Below are positions 32,997 through 44,956 of a DNA stretch of 64,000 nucleotides, in pieces. Numbering within the stretch: position 1 is the first letter of the stretch; every line of letters starts with the position of its first letter. The position numbers and the translations under genes are program-made. This DNA is from Didymella arachidicola. Its lineage: Eukaryota; Ascomycota; Dothideomycetes; Pleosporales; Didymellaceae. The DNA is taken from assembly GCA_016630955.3 (NCBI GenBank), contig CM049991.1:868001-932000 (forward strand). The letters run 5' to 3'. Under the pieces are notes generated by a model that did no database searches, was not told the origin of the DNA, and saw nothing but the letters and a program-made list of their open reading frames with translations.

Positions 32997-33436
32997 GCGG
33001 GCGCAGTAGGCTTGTCAGCCACCACAAAAACGTGGCAGATGCTGGCGCTGGCGGATGGCGGAAGGCCTGCGGAAGGCCTGCGGAAGGCCTCACAGGCGGT
33101 GAGAGTCCCGAACATCACCCGAATGCTTCCACAATTCTTCCATTTTTCGACACACTGCATGCACGTTGTTTCTTCCCGCTGATAACGCGATCAGTGCACC
33201 CGTCGTAAATTATCCGAAGAGGCTGGAGTTGCATCCGACAACTCTCATAGGGATTTGGCGATTACTGGAACGTTGCGGGACGACAGGATGGATCGCTCCG
33301 GATCTGAGCTGGGTTCAGGGAAGTGTCTTCTGAAGAGTGCAATGGCTTGTCAAGACGGCCCGATGGCGGTATTACGCGAGGGCAAAGCAGCCAGGCGAAA
33401 ACTTTAAGAATGTGGCAACTAGCGGCCATATTACGG
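32997..33436. other. POB3 3' flank with a short tandem repeat
   Basis: 440 bp downstream of POB3, up to the AT island. It includes three tandem copies of an 11-bp unit (GGAAGGCCTGC) at 33060-33090. No gene. Confidence 0.45.
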
Positions 33437-33875
33437 GTAACTATTACACTCTAAGTAGAATTATCTAAACTAAAAACCTAACATCTTAGTTTATAATATA
33501 TAGTACTATAACATTCTAGTAGCGAATCTATTAATTAGTAATTAAAGAATATTAGTCTAGTAACTAAGTTATAATATTAAATATATAGATTAATAATATA
33601 AAGCTAATAATAGTATTCTAGCTTATATAATACTAACCTCTATATATACTATTATTTAGAAAATTTAAAATCTACTAGCTATTTCTAAACTATTATACTA
33701 ACTATTATAAAAAATAGCTATAAATTTACTAAAGAAATCTTTTTAATATAATAGAAAAAATTAAAGTATTAATATAAATTAGCTATAAATAGAAATTAAA
33801 TCTTTGTAGGAAAGTAAGCTATTAAAGAAAATCTATTTTAAAGTAGCTAAAAGTATAGTATTAGAATAATCTATA

Positions 33876-35739
33876 ACGTACATGTACAACGAGCGGACCG
33901 GTCAACGAGCGGGCCACTTTTGCCAAGACCACACCAAAACTCCCTCCCTACACTAATGCCTCCACAACAAGTACAGTTTAACGCGTCAAACGAGCGTCAG
34001 ATACAGCTTGCGCTCCAAGCTCTCAAACAAGACGCGAATCTCTCAGAGCGACGCGCTGCAGCTATCTACAGCGTCTCTCGAACTACACTACACCAACGAC
34101 GCGCTGGACGACCTTCACGCGTTAATATTATGGCCAACTTACGGAATCTAACCAGCGCTGAGGAGCAGGTGATTGTTATGCGCATACTTGAGCTGGTTAC
34201 GCGAGGAGAGTCCCCCCGGCTTGAATTTGTGGCTGATATGGCCAATTCTCTGCTGAAAGAGCGCAGTTTGGCCCCTGTTGGCCCAAGGTGGGCCAGCAGG
34301 TTTGTTTCGCGTCAGGAGGAGCTCAAAACAGTTTTTAATCGCAAGTATGACTACAAGCGAGCCCTCTGCGAGGACCCTGAGGTTATACAGGGCTGGTTCA
34401 ACCTTGTAGCTACTACCAAAGTCAAGTATGGCATCCAGGACAACGACACGTACAACTTTGACGAGACAGGCTTCATGATGGGCCAGATATCCACCGGAGT
34501 TGTTGTAACAGATGCAGAGAAACTAGGACGAGCAAAGCAGGTCCAGCCAGGCAACCGGGAGTGGGTAACAGTCATTGAGGGCATTAATGCCACAGGATGG
34601 GCTATTCCACCCTACATCATCTTCAAAGCCCGCCAACACCAGTCCAGCTGGTACAAGGACAACAACCTGCCCCAAGATTGGAGTATTGCCATCTCTGAGA
34701 ACGGCTGGACTACCAATGAGCTTGGTTTTGACTGGTTGAAGCACTTTGACAGGTATACAAAGGCGCGCACTGTTGGCAGCCACCGGTTGCTGATTATTGA
34801 CGGTCATGGGAGCCACAACACTCCAGAATTCACGCAATACTGCAAGGATCAGAAGATTGTGATCCTATGCATGCCTCCGCACTCATCGCACCTCCTTCAG
34901 CCACTTGATGTGGGTTGTTTTGGCCCTCTGAAGAAGGCGTACGGGGTTGAGGTTAATGAGCTTATGCGCAACCGGATCAACCACATTACAAAGCAGGAGT
35001 TCCTCCCATGCTTTGTAGCGGCTCACAAGAAAGCTATTACCCCTAGCAACATTCAAGGAGGGTTCCGAGGGGCCGGATTGGCTCCCTTTGCCCCAGATCG
35101 CGTCATATTGGCCCTGGATGTGAAGCTGCGCACCCCATCGCCACCACTCCCCCAAAACAGCCCGCTCTGGCAGTCGCAAACCCCAAGCAATACCCTGGAA
35201 TTTGGGTCGCAATCAACGCTTGTGAAGAAGAGGATTCAGACGCATGTTAATAGCTCACCAACCTCTATAGTTGAAGCGTTTGAGAAGGTCTCAAAGGGGG
35301 CAGCAATTATTGCGCACAAGCTGGTTTTGGCACAACAGGAGATTACTGAGCTTCGAGCGGCTAATAAGGCCGCCACGCGACGTAAATCGCACAAAAGAAA
35401 GCGTATTCAAGCTAAGGGAAGCCTTGCGGTTGAAGAGGGCCAGCGGATAGCTGCTCTGCAGGAGTTTAGCGCGCGTAGTGATGGTAAGAAGGCAAAGAAG
35501 CAGGTTCGGGCTGAAGGAGGTGAACCATCCCAACGACGCTGTGGACGGTGCGGAGAGAGTGGGCACAACGCGCGAACGTGCAAGAATGCTGTAGAAGAGG
35601 TCTCTTAGTAATATTACAGCTTGTTTTGCCTTATGCAGCGCCAGTTTGTAGTGTTTTGGGCCATAATAGGGGGAGTTTTGGTGTGGTCTTGGCAAAAGTG
35701 GCCCGCTCGTTGACCGGTCCGCTCGTTGTACATGTACGT
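33876..35739 (+). mobile_element. Intact Fot1/pogo-like DNA transposon
   Basis: 1864 bp with perfect 69-bp terminal inverted repeats (33876-33944 and 35671-35739), flanked by TA on both sides (33874-33875 and 35740-35741), the target site of the Tc1/mariner-pogo superfamily. Each TIR contains two close direct copies of CAACGAGCGG, likely transposase binding sites. One open transposase gene fills the middle. Perfect ends and an open frame suggest a recent insertion. Confidence 0.93.
33956..35608 (+). CDS. Fot1/pogo-like DDE transposase with zinc knuckle
   Basis: 550 residues from ATG 33956; the frame is open slightly upstream, but inside the TIR and without an ATG. The N-terminus has a Psq-type helix-turn-helix (SERRAAAIYSVSRTTLHQRR) and then a CENP-B/Tc5-like DNA-binding region (about residues 50-125). 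The DDE core shows YNFDETGF (Asp at about 168), LLIIDGHGSHN (about 282) and LQPLDVGCFGPLKKAY (about 317), with 35 residues between the second and third Asp. This is a DD35D catalytic triad, all intact. A Lys/Arg-rich segment, possibly nuclear-localising, leads to a C-terminal CCHC knuckle, CGRCGESGHNARTC (CX2CX4HX4C). It would cut and paste the element carrying it and might mobilise related MITEs. Confidence 0.94.
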   Translation: MPPQQVQFNASNERQIQLALQALKQDANLSERRAAAIYSVSRTTLHQRRAGRPSRVNIMANLRNLTSAEEQVIVMRILELVTRGESPRLEFVADMANSLLKERSLAPVGPRWASRFVSRQEELKTVFNRKYDYKRALCEDPEVIQGWFNLVATTKVKYGIQDNDTYNFDETGFMMGQISTGVVVTDAEKLGRAKQVQPGNREWVTVIEGINATGWAIPPYIIFKARQHQSSWYKDNNLPQDWSIAISENGWTTNELGFDWLKHFDRYTKARTVGSHRLLIIDGHGSHNTPEFTQYCKDQKIVILCMPPHSSHLLQPLDVGCFGPLKKAYGVEVNELMRNRINHITKQEFLPCFVAAHKKAITPSNIQGGFRGAGLAPFAPDRVILALDVKLRTPSPPLPQNSPLWQSQTPSNTLEFGSQSTLVKKRIQTHVNSSPTSIVEAFEKVSKGAAIIAHKLVLAQQEITELRAANKAATRRKSHKRKRIQAKGSLAVEEGQRIAALQEFSARSDGKKAKKQVRAEGGEPSQRRCGRCGESGHNARTCKNAVEEVS

Positions 35740-35910
35740 TATACTTTATATAATAACTAAAATATCTAAAAACTCTAGAAGTAGATAATATACCTTATAG
35801 GTAAGTAGCGTACCTAGTTTTACTAAAGAAAACTAAATATCTAGATACTAATAACTCTAGAACTATTCTATAGAATCTTTAAAAAATTAAATATATATAT
35901 TTTATCTAGG

Positions 35911-36175
35911 TATACTTTAAGCCTTATAAGTAACTAAGCTCTAGCTCTTCTAGATCTAGAGATATAGAAAAGTAGGTCTAGATAATCTCTATATTTTATA
36001 TTTTCTTTAATAGCTAGTCTTCTACTCTAGCTATAGCTTTTAGATTATAGAAAAAGCTTCTTTATATACTTATAGCTCTACTATAAAAGATTTAGAATTT
36101 AATACTTAGAATTAGAGACTTATTTAGAAGTAAAAATAGAGATTTAACTAGTAAAACTAGATATACTACTTACCT
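35911..36175 (+). repeat. Diverged internal repeat in the AT island, copy 1
   Basis: About 265 bp resembling 36423-36688 at a constant offset of about 512 bp. Shared landmarks are TATACTTTAAG, TCTAGA, AAAGTAGGTCTA and AAGTAAAAATAGAGAT. The differences are mostly A/G and C/T changes. It is probably part of a duplicated element later degraded by RIP. Confidence 0.7.
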
Positions 36176-36422
36176 ATAAAGTATATTATATATCTTATAT
36201 AGATATACTATTATAGGATTCCTCTCTAATACCTCTTAGCCCTACTTTAAAAATACCTAGAATAAGGGCTATAATATATATAGGCTCTCTATATATATAC
36301 TTCTATTAAATCTAGAGGCTTATACCTTAAGAATTTGTCTAATATCTAAATATATCCCTAATTTAGCCTAGAAGCTATCTTATCTACCTTAAGTCTAATT
36401 ACCTACCTATAGTAACCTTATA

Positions 36423-36688
36423 TATACTTTAAGTCTTATAAGTAGCTTAGCCTTAGCTTCTATAGATCTAGAGGTATAGGAAAGTAGGTCTAAATATTTT
36501 CTATAATTTACTTTTTCTTTAATAACTTATTATCTACTAAAGCTATACCTTTTAGATTTTAGAAATAGCTTCTTTATATTCTTATAGCTCTATTATAAAA
36601 AATTTAGAGTTTAATACCTAGTATAAGAAGAGTTATTTAGAAGTAAAAATAGAGATTAAACTAGTAGAACTAGGTAGCCTACTTATTA
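36423..36688 (+). repeat. Diverged internal repeat in the AT island, copy 2
   Basis: The second copy of the unit at 35911-36175, in the same orientation. No coding capacity remains. Confidence 0.7.
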
Positions 36689-36860
36689 ATATAGTCTGCT
36701 TATTGTATATATTTATTATAGTAGTTAGAAAATAATAATTTTTAATAATTCTATAATACTCTACTAAATTATAGTATTATAATATTTTTAAAGTCTAATC
36801 CTAAATACTAGGACTTTAGGTATCTAGTTTAGTTATTTCTACTTAGGGTATAATAAGCTG

Positions 36861-37331
36861 CTGTACTACATTTTAACTACTCCTATCTGTGCGGTATCTC
36901 AAAGTAATGTGCGTTTTGCGGCTCGGTCAGGATTCGGCGAGAAGCACATCATTACGGCGCTTGACGCGACTCGCCGAGCGGGACTATGGTAGCTGCTCTT
37001 CCATGCTGAACTTTAGCTCAGTGCTCAAACTACCCCAGATCGAGAAACGGGAAGGCGATTCATGCTGACGCACCTAGTGCAAGGAAAAGCCTTTCGCCAT
37101 TTCGTACAGGCCCTGCTTAGATTGTGACGGTGGACCGGCGCTGGCGCGAACCATGCTAGACCCCGCATCCAACTTTCAGCAAAGACCGCTGTATTGCCCT
37201 CGACTATGTTGTTATATCTATGACCCAGGTCCGCCGACTCATGCGGACATTCCTCCATACCCACTACGCTCGACTCGAGTACCCGTGAACACCTGAGCCT
37301 CATCGACCCACGCGGACCACTCACTACAGAG
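36861..37331. promoter_or_regulatory. Promoter/leader region of the Zn2Cys6 gene
   Basis: About 470 bp of normal composition between the AT island and the ATG at 37332. No other gene. The AT island may bring heterochromatin close to this promoter (inference). Confidence 0.4.
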
Positions 37332-39656
37332 ATGCGTTCACGAACTGGATGGTAAGTGAAGCGATATTGTAGGTTCACCTCCTCTGACACATACTGTAGC
37401 CTTACTTGCCGGCAACGGAAGCTCAAGTGTGATGAGACGAAGCCTGTCTGTGGACAATGTATCAAGGCATCAAGAGAATGCGTGCCAAGTTCAGGGATAG
37501 TGTTCCGTCACCAGCACAATGCCTCTATGAACGGCGACGACTCTGGGGATGAGAACTCACTAAAAGGCTTCTACTCCTACAAGAACACATTTGAGGACGA
37601 TGCTATCTGGCTGGACATCCCTAAGAATGGTAGGTGGCTTCGCAGAGATATCGCTCCTCCCTTTCTCTAATATGGGCAGTCACATTCATCAACACAACAA
37701 ATCCTTATTTGGATCCCGTAACACCAGACCTCGAGACCATGTCCGTTACGTCACTGGACTCGCCTGCACCCTTTCAATCCCGATCTGTCAGCGCATGGCA
37801 ACCCTCAAACAACTACCACTCTTTGACTAGCACGCCTTCTAGCATGGGATCTGAGCTGGCACCGACCAGCGTACCAGTGTGCTACACCCCGGAGCTCGAC
37901 GCCCTGCCACCCCTGATGCAATCGCCTCCTACATCGACAGTCAACACCCCCATCTCACCGCCAGCCTCGTTATGTAATCGACGGATCCACCCAATCATGG
38001 ACTGGTCTGGTTCGATGACACCTCCACCTATCGATCCTCGCCTCACGACGCCCTTCGATGCCACCTCAGATTCCATTCCCCGATCATGCTCCATGTCAAG
38101 CTCGCGACAGTCACCACCTCGGTCCAACAGTGAAACGCTCATGACCAAGGATCACGAGATCGCCTTCTTGTTGCGGTATTTTTCCGAAGGTCCGGGGCGT
38201 TGGATGGATCTGTTCGACAGAGACACCTACTTCGCGTCCTACGTACCAGTCCAGGCTCGAGAGAATACTCTGATGAAGTATGCTGCTGTCGCATGTGCTG
38301 CCAAGGTTCTCTCACGGACTCAGGGTCGCAAGTCAACTGGAAGATATCAGCCTAGAGTCGAGGTTTACCCAGGGTCGTCGACTGTGGACTGGAAGCACAA
38401 GGCTGCTCATTACTACGATAACGCCGTATCTTGCATGCTTCAAGCTTTGAAGTCCGACGCTACTATTACTCCAGACGACTCAGACTGCGAGTTTCGTCAA
38501 CATAGTGGCGAGCTAGTGCATCCAATGAAGCGCCGCCGCACATCAAGCAACGCTTCCACCAAGTCTGGTACTGACGAGATCCTCGCTGCATCAGCAATAC
38601 TCTGCGCGTACGAGTTCCTCGACGCATCGATGTCAGAATGGGCTAAGCATTTGAACGGCGCTAAGTCACTTCTGGTACACTCGCAGGAACGAATGATGCC
38701 CTTCCAGATGCAATCACCTGGCTCGCCTGCCTCGACATCGAGCCTGAGCTTCATCTCTAAGGCTCGACGATCTACATTCTGGAACATTGCACGACAAGAT
38801 ATGTACGCAGCTTGTAGGTGTACAATGCCTCATACCTTGAGTTTCAACTAACTTGCACCCAGTCATCAACAAAACTCATACACATCTTGACACTGAGGAC
38901 CTTTCCCTTTGGAAAGAGGCTGGCTTGATGATCGATGACCAAGGATTCCTGCTACTCAACAATGTTGTCGACGGTGGGTACTCCGACGACGGAATTTTGT
39001 GCAACGCCCTCGTCTGGCTCATGTCGAAATTGATCAACTTCATGGCAGCGGGAGATGAAGTTCCCACCGACATGGGCATGGGCTTCGCTGGAGGCATTCC
39101 TCAATCGACGCTCTTGGACTACTGGTACCATCTCCGCACCCAATTTCAGGCTTGGCACGACAGTCTTCCCATAACCTTCAAACCCTCTAGCCGGGTAGAG
39201 CCTCCACTAGCACCCAAACGGCTTCTCAGAGGAGAACATGAGGCTCTGTTCCCTGAGGTCTGGTATAATATTCCAATGTGCGCATCGACAATGCAGGCCT
39301 ACCACATGAGCCAGATCCATCTCTTCATGAACAAGCCTCATGAATCAACTCAAGGTCGCAGCACTGTCTGTGCACGCCTCAACTCTTATCAGTCGGTTCT
39401 CGCTGCTTGCCAGAAGCACAGTCGCGAGATCGTTGGAATCTCACTCGCTCAGTCAGAGGATGCTTCACGCGTCTATTCCGTTCAGGCTCTCTTTACTGCT
39501 GGCCAGTGCCTCGGCGATGCCCGCGAGCGTCAAGTCGTTCTCGACCTCCTCCGCGATGTAGAGACAGACATTGGCTACTCTACTGGCTATCGAGCTCGCC
39601 AGCTCACCGAGCAATGGCAGTGGGAGACTGTTCAGCAGAACATATTTGTTCCTTGA
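37332..39656 (+). CDS. Zn2Cys6 transcription factor
   Basis: Four exons, 37332-37351, 37400-37629, 37680-38813 and 38863-39656, with introns of 48, 50 and 49 nt, give 725 residues. The 20-nt first exon encodes MRSRTG and the first base pair of a Cys codon. Splicing completes a perfect Zn2Cys6 motif with Cys at 7, 10, 16, 23, 26 and 32 (GCLTCRQRKLKCDETKPVCG, then QCIKASREC). A Pro/Ser-rich linker follows (about 100-240). The rest is the fungal regulatory domain of the Fungal_trans_2 type (DHEIAFLLRYFSEGPGRWMD, then DMYAA joined to FINKTHTHLD). The protein is a DNA-binding regulator in the nucleus; its target pathway cannot be read from sequence, and no metabolic cluster surrounds it. All splice joins keep conserved-looking segments in frame. 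Confidence 0.92.
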
Positions 39657-42600
39657 GCGTTCTTTCTAATTACCGGGCGGGTCTTTCACGATTTTTTTGC
39701 AGTTATGATACCCAATGCATTGTCAGATGCATGCATTTTCCCGCGGTCTTTTGGCGCAGTACTCTGTCTTAGCGGACACAGGGGACGACACAGAACGAGG
39801 GGAGGATACAAACAGCCATCGCACAGGTCGGTGAGCTAGGCACAGCATAAAGACTGCAGCGATATTGTCAGTTCGTGTCCTTGATGGTTCAGATACAATG
39901 CAGCAGACGCTCAAATTACGAACTCACGAACCATGTAACATACAACCATCAGTAGATCTTAGATATCTCAACCTGTAATAGACACTCATCATCACCATCA
40001 TCACCATCATCTAACAAAAGCCTCTCGCTTCGCACTCCCACTCCTCAACCTGGCTCCACGGCTCAGACGAATGTTACAATCGCAGCATGTGAACTTATGA
40101 CGTTCTTCCTTCGCCCGCTTGACTTGCTCAGCAGCAGACAATGATCAGCGTTCCCTTACTCAACGAGTTCAACAACGCGCAACACGAAACGTCAAAAGCG
40201 CGTGTCCTTTCGCCGATCAATAGACCACTACTTGCGGATCCGGCATGCACTGCCATGCAGCACGTGGCCGTGTCTATCATTTGCCCTGCGAATCTATAAT
40301 TCCGGGAACCTGCAGCAGCTCGATGTGCCGCATCATCTTGTGCAAGGATGCGAAGGCATATTGTGTTAGGGGGCATAAATATTGTGGGCGGGTCTTTGAG
40401 GGGCTTGTGGACTCACACGCGCAATCCATGTGTATTAAAAGTTTTATAATTTGCAAGTCGCCAGATAGCGTATGAGTTAGCTATTATAACTATTTGATTT
40501 GACAAAAGTATAAATAACAATCTCAGTATTTCGGTCCGCAATCCTGGACGCTGTTCCCTACCCACAATACGTATACCTTACCACAGTAGCTGGTAGAGCT
40601 ATCGATGTCATGACTGACGGGTTAGGCGCCCGTGAAGAGGGCTCTTGCCATCCGTTTCCGTCTGACGGGCGACGCTCTTCCCCGTCTGCTTTCGCATAAG
40701 TTTCCGATGCGCATGAAAATGACGAGGGCGAGCGATATGGGCGGCTCCGCCTATGCGCTCGGTTCGATTTGGCCATGCGAGGTGGCTGATAATTGTAGGC
40801 GGAGTTTCGAGGCAAACGTCAGACTTACATGGGTGTGCACGTGTTCTGGGGGTTGGGTGACGCCTTAAGCCTCGTTACGGGGTTTCGCCCTCGGACTAAG
40901 GCAGCTTTACAATTAGGTTGCCGCGTTTCGGCAAAGGTGGGGTGCATTCACCGTTCGCAATAACAATAACAATGGACAACAACTTTGACAACGGATGGTC
41001 GTACTGGCGGTGAGAATGCACCAGGGTTATCGGACACCCACATTAAATACCACAGCTTCATCTAGCCAACCAGAATGATCTGTCAGGCGAAGTGGTGTAG
41101 CAGTCGCTGCAGTCCGCACTCTTATCTTGGCATCGGTGTTTAAACGCATCATTTAAGCAAATTTGATAAGGATGATTTGCCAGGGTCCAGACAGAGAGCC
41201 GCATGCATCCGTTAGACCGAAGGTCGTTGGCGGATGGATTGTCCAGGTAAGCTTTGAGCTTTGAAGCATTATGCTGCAGTGCTTGCTTATTCTCCTAGCA
41301 GCTGAGCTATCTTGATACACTTTCTATGCTCATAGGGTTTGGCGGCGCTGCACAAGCGGCAACGCTCCCGTCCTGCTACTGTGGTAGCACCAAGCCGCAA
41401 GTCTTCGAGATGCTTTTCCTCCCTGTACGCTCGGACTTTTGGCTTGACGGTTGCTGGGCTCTCATGCAGTCTGCTACTAGCTACCTGCAAGCCTGAGACT
41501 GCCGCATGCGGGAGCGCTCGCGCGCGGTATACATATCGGTCTGCGCTGTCAGAACGTGCTGTCTGATTTCAATAGTAGACTGGATTATGTGCGTGTAACG
41601 CGTGTAAAGCCATGTAGAATTTGCAGATGGTTGGCTACTTCGCGTTGGCACAAGCCTCAACAAATATTTTGACAGCTTCTATTCGACTAGGGACTGGCTT
41701 CGAGAAGGAAATAGGTCGAAGCGCATCCGGTGAGCTATGTGGGTGTTATACTACACTGCAGACTTGCTGCAGTAGCTGTCACGACGATCTGCTCGGAGAG
41801 TTTTGCTTTCGAGTTTCGCGATGAGTGATCGCCTCATTGGTTCGTAGCGAAATTTTAGCAAATTGACAGCCGCAACGAGACATGACGATCGCGCTAGCAG
41901 GGGTCAAAACGTCCTTTTAGTACCCATATGGCTCGCACTTGCTCACATCAGGAGATATTTACCACCAGATTGACAAGCACGTGGACCCTTTGACCCTAAC
42001 TATACAGCATGAGGAATAACCTCATGACCACCTGCATCCTCTCCACTTTGACCCTGAACCCAACACGTCAGCTTGCGCACACTCGAATTGCTTAATGTTT
42101 CCGCGTCGAACCCACGTTCTTCCGTGCAGGATGGTGCAGAATCCAAAACATGTCTCTAGTGAAGCACAGATCAGCTTGAAGCTGATTCGTACACTCAAAC
42201 AGCAGCGCTATCTCGCTCTAAAGACGCCCGTGCGTACCTCGTAGCTGGCCATCAAGGGTCGTCAAGCTGGCCGACGTAAGGCCGATGGAAAGCTGGATCG
42301 AACACCTATGGAAGTCAGTCAAAAGAGATCAGCGTGATTCTGATGTCAACACCACATATCCCATTGTAGAAGAAGGTAGCTTTAACGCAATGCAGCTGAC
42401 TGAATTTTTTTGGACACAGCACTGGAGGAACCATTCCTGAGTCATGCTCGCGAGGGTTTGCTCCCGCAGACGGGTCTGTCCTCCCGCCAAAATTCTCAAA
42501 GTCAAACGCGTCCCCACCTCTTGCCCGACCGTTACGTCCTGTGAGGAGGCCCCTGAAGTCCGGACACATATCCAGCCACTTGCATAGCCACTCCTTGCGC

Positions 42601-44956
42601 TATTGCAGCTCCATGATTCAGGAACGTGCAGTGTCGCGATGCCGGACTTCCGTTGAGAGTACCTGAGAGCCAGACGACGGCTTCAGCTACTGATGTCCAA
42701 TTTCCTCAGGGCTGGATATTTAGACTCTACGGGAGATATCGGCGAGCGAAAAATTTCCGAAACCACCTGCACGCGATCCAACTGCTTGGTGTTGTGATTC
42801 GAAAAAGCAACTTGAAGATGATCGTCGAACGGAGTGTCCGGATCCTCTCATGCGCGGGAAGGATTCCGCGCGACGATCATCTGGTGCAGGAATCATGGAT
42901 CCGGAGTAGGAACGATCCATCCGAATCCCTGGTCCGTGCAGCCATGTGCAGGACTACGATGTTGTTGAGGAAGGCAATGAGGGCGAGTCATCGGCAAACG
43001 TGAATTCTCGATGTTACAGCCTCATCGTCCTATGCATGCTGCCTCGGGGACTACACGCCGCCGGTGGCGATATGTAAGTCCATGTCTGAATTGTTGGGGT
43101 AGCCACGTGGAATTGCGCCTCACATGAAGGTTGTGCGATGTTCTCGGCCGATTTGACTTTCAGACACGACTGGTGAGCCCTGCAGGATTCATTTTCCGCA
43201 ACGCAACCACACTACCGTAGAGCCGTTCAGCTTCCTTCATTCAGATATCAGCCCGCACATACAGTAGTTACATGTGCCAATATTCGTAATCTGCAAATTC
43301 TTAATCTCTAGATGTCCTAGCGGTGGGTCTAAGGACGCGTTATCAGAATGGCGGCTGAGAATTCATAACCTGATATCGCAACAAGGGCTCTGACACACAC
43401 CCGTGAGAAGCTGTGCTGCCCAGGTGTATGAGCCCAACATTGTCACCACTGTTCTCAACGAGCTGGAAGTGCTGTTGAAGACAGCGAACCCTGCACAAGC
43501 TCGGTTTGATGAGTACTAGGTTCGCTTGCAAGGAAAACTGCGAATCATCCCTAAGCGTGCCGACTATCAGACATTTAGACATTCAAGCTTTCAGGCTCCC
43601 GTTCGATGATGTGAAGGACTCGAATTATGTCAGCATATACCAATTCGATATTTAGCCACTGCGTGCATCACAAGTGAATCTAGGGTACGGAAGTGTAAGC
43701 TTGAGGACGTTACCTGTCTGCACCTTCACGACGCAGCTCGAAATGAACGGAACTAGCAGGCGATAACTAGAAAGGTATTCGAATTGCCGTGTGAAGCCTT
43801 CGTGCAGATTCTCAAGCTAGGTGGGCTCACGTTCTGCTGCATTTCTGGGTTGTCAAGGAGTAAGACAGCTCGTATCCACGCAGTTCACGACTCAACTTCC
43901 ATACACCGCCAGCCGCGCCTGCATTCTTCCAAATCCAAAAAACGAGATGAGTGGCGCACGCTGCGACTTGACAAGTGCTTAGGCCCTCCCACTGCGCTGA
44001 GTAGTAATCGTGAGACTGCCTACTAGCTAATCAATGCGCCACAGGTATATCTGCATACGTAGACTCCTTCTCGGCGCGAATCCAAAGCAGCATGAGGGCT
44101 AATGAACAAGACTTTATTATTGTGGTCTTGGACCGGTAGCTCTGTACGCACAGATTTAGAATGACATTACACTAGCCAACCTTGTATCTGCGTGCATCCC
44201 GTAAACCTTCCTGCGCTGCGCATTCATATCTGCACATCAGCCAGCTTCTGCAAGGGTGAATTCTGCATATCCCACGTGCGTAGCTTGTCAAGTCCAATCC
44301 GAGCGGAATGAGCCTTCCGCTGCAATCGACTGGCACATGTTTCCTACTCGAACAGGCAACGCCAATCACTGTTAACCTGGCTGTATAACGGTTGTAGATC
44401 TTGCATGTGCCGATAACCGGTAATGGTGAAAATGCTGACCACAAGTTGGTTGGCTCGATGCATGGAAGGAGCAAAGAAGGGACCTAGAGATGTGAAAGGA
44501 TGCGAGTGGTTGGAGAAATGTAGAATTACTTGGCAAAGGCTTGATGGTAGTATTCTGCTGCTTGATTGGTGTTCAGTGTCTCATATCCCCGTTGCGCCGT
44601 TGCGAGGGCTATCGATTGGGGCTGCAGTGATCGGTGTATCCGTAACGTGACTGCATGACATTGTTATCTTCTGTGTAGTACCCCTCAATGCAAGAGACAG
44701 TCTTGCTGTGGAACATCGAACTGTTTAAACAATTCCTAGACACAGCTTTGAGAGTCACTCGCGTGTGGGTTGACTGTCCAACATGGAGTGTTGAGCCTCA
44801 GCAACACTTAATAAATTGTATTATCCCCCGGATCGCATCGTACCCTGCGCCATCAATTCCGCGGCTGAGCAGTTCGACACGGCCCCAAACATGGCAAGCA
44901 TCCCCATGGGTCGGCTTTTTAATAACGTTTTAGCGTATCCAAACATCACCTGATTG
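39657..44956. other. Gene-poor region
   Basis: About 5.3 kb with only short frames, none with a recognised domain or convincing start. It includes a CAT/CAC trinucleotide microsatellite at 39986-40011 and a CAATAA microsatellite-like run near 40,961-40,976. I see no tRNA or rRNA gene, no LTR and no long frame. Probably intergenic DNA with old decayed sequence. Confidence 0.4.

Larger units (their letters stand above)
33437..36860. repeat. AT-rich, RIP-like island
   Basis: About 3.4 kb, of which 33437-33875 and 35740-36860 are extremely A+T rich, dominated by TA steps. The few remaining C mostly lie in CT contexts, with CpA and CpG scarce. No frame of any length survives there. This is the pattern left by repeat-induced point mutation in ascomycetes. 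The intact transposon at 33876-35739 sits inside with normal base composition. The right part holds two diverged copies of a 265-bp unit. Confidence 0.85.
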
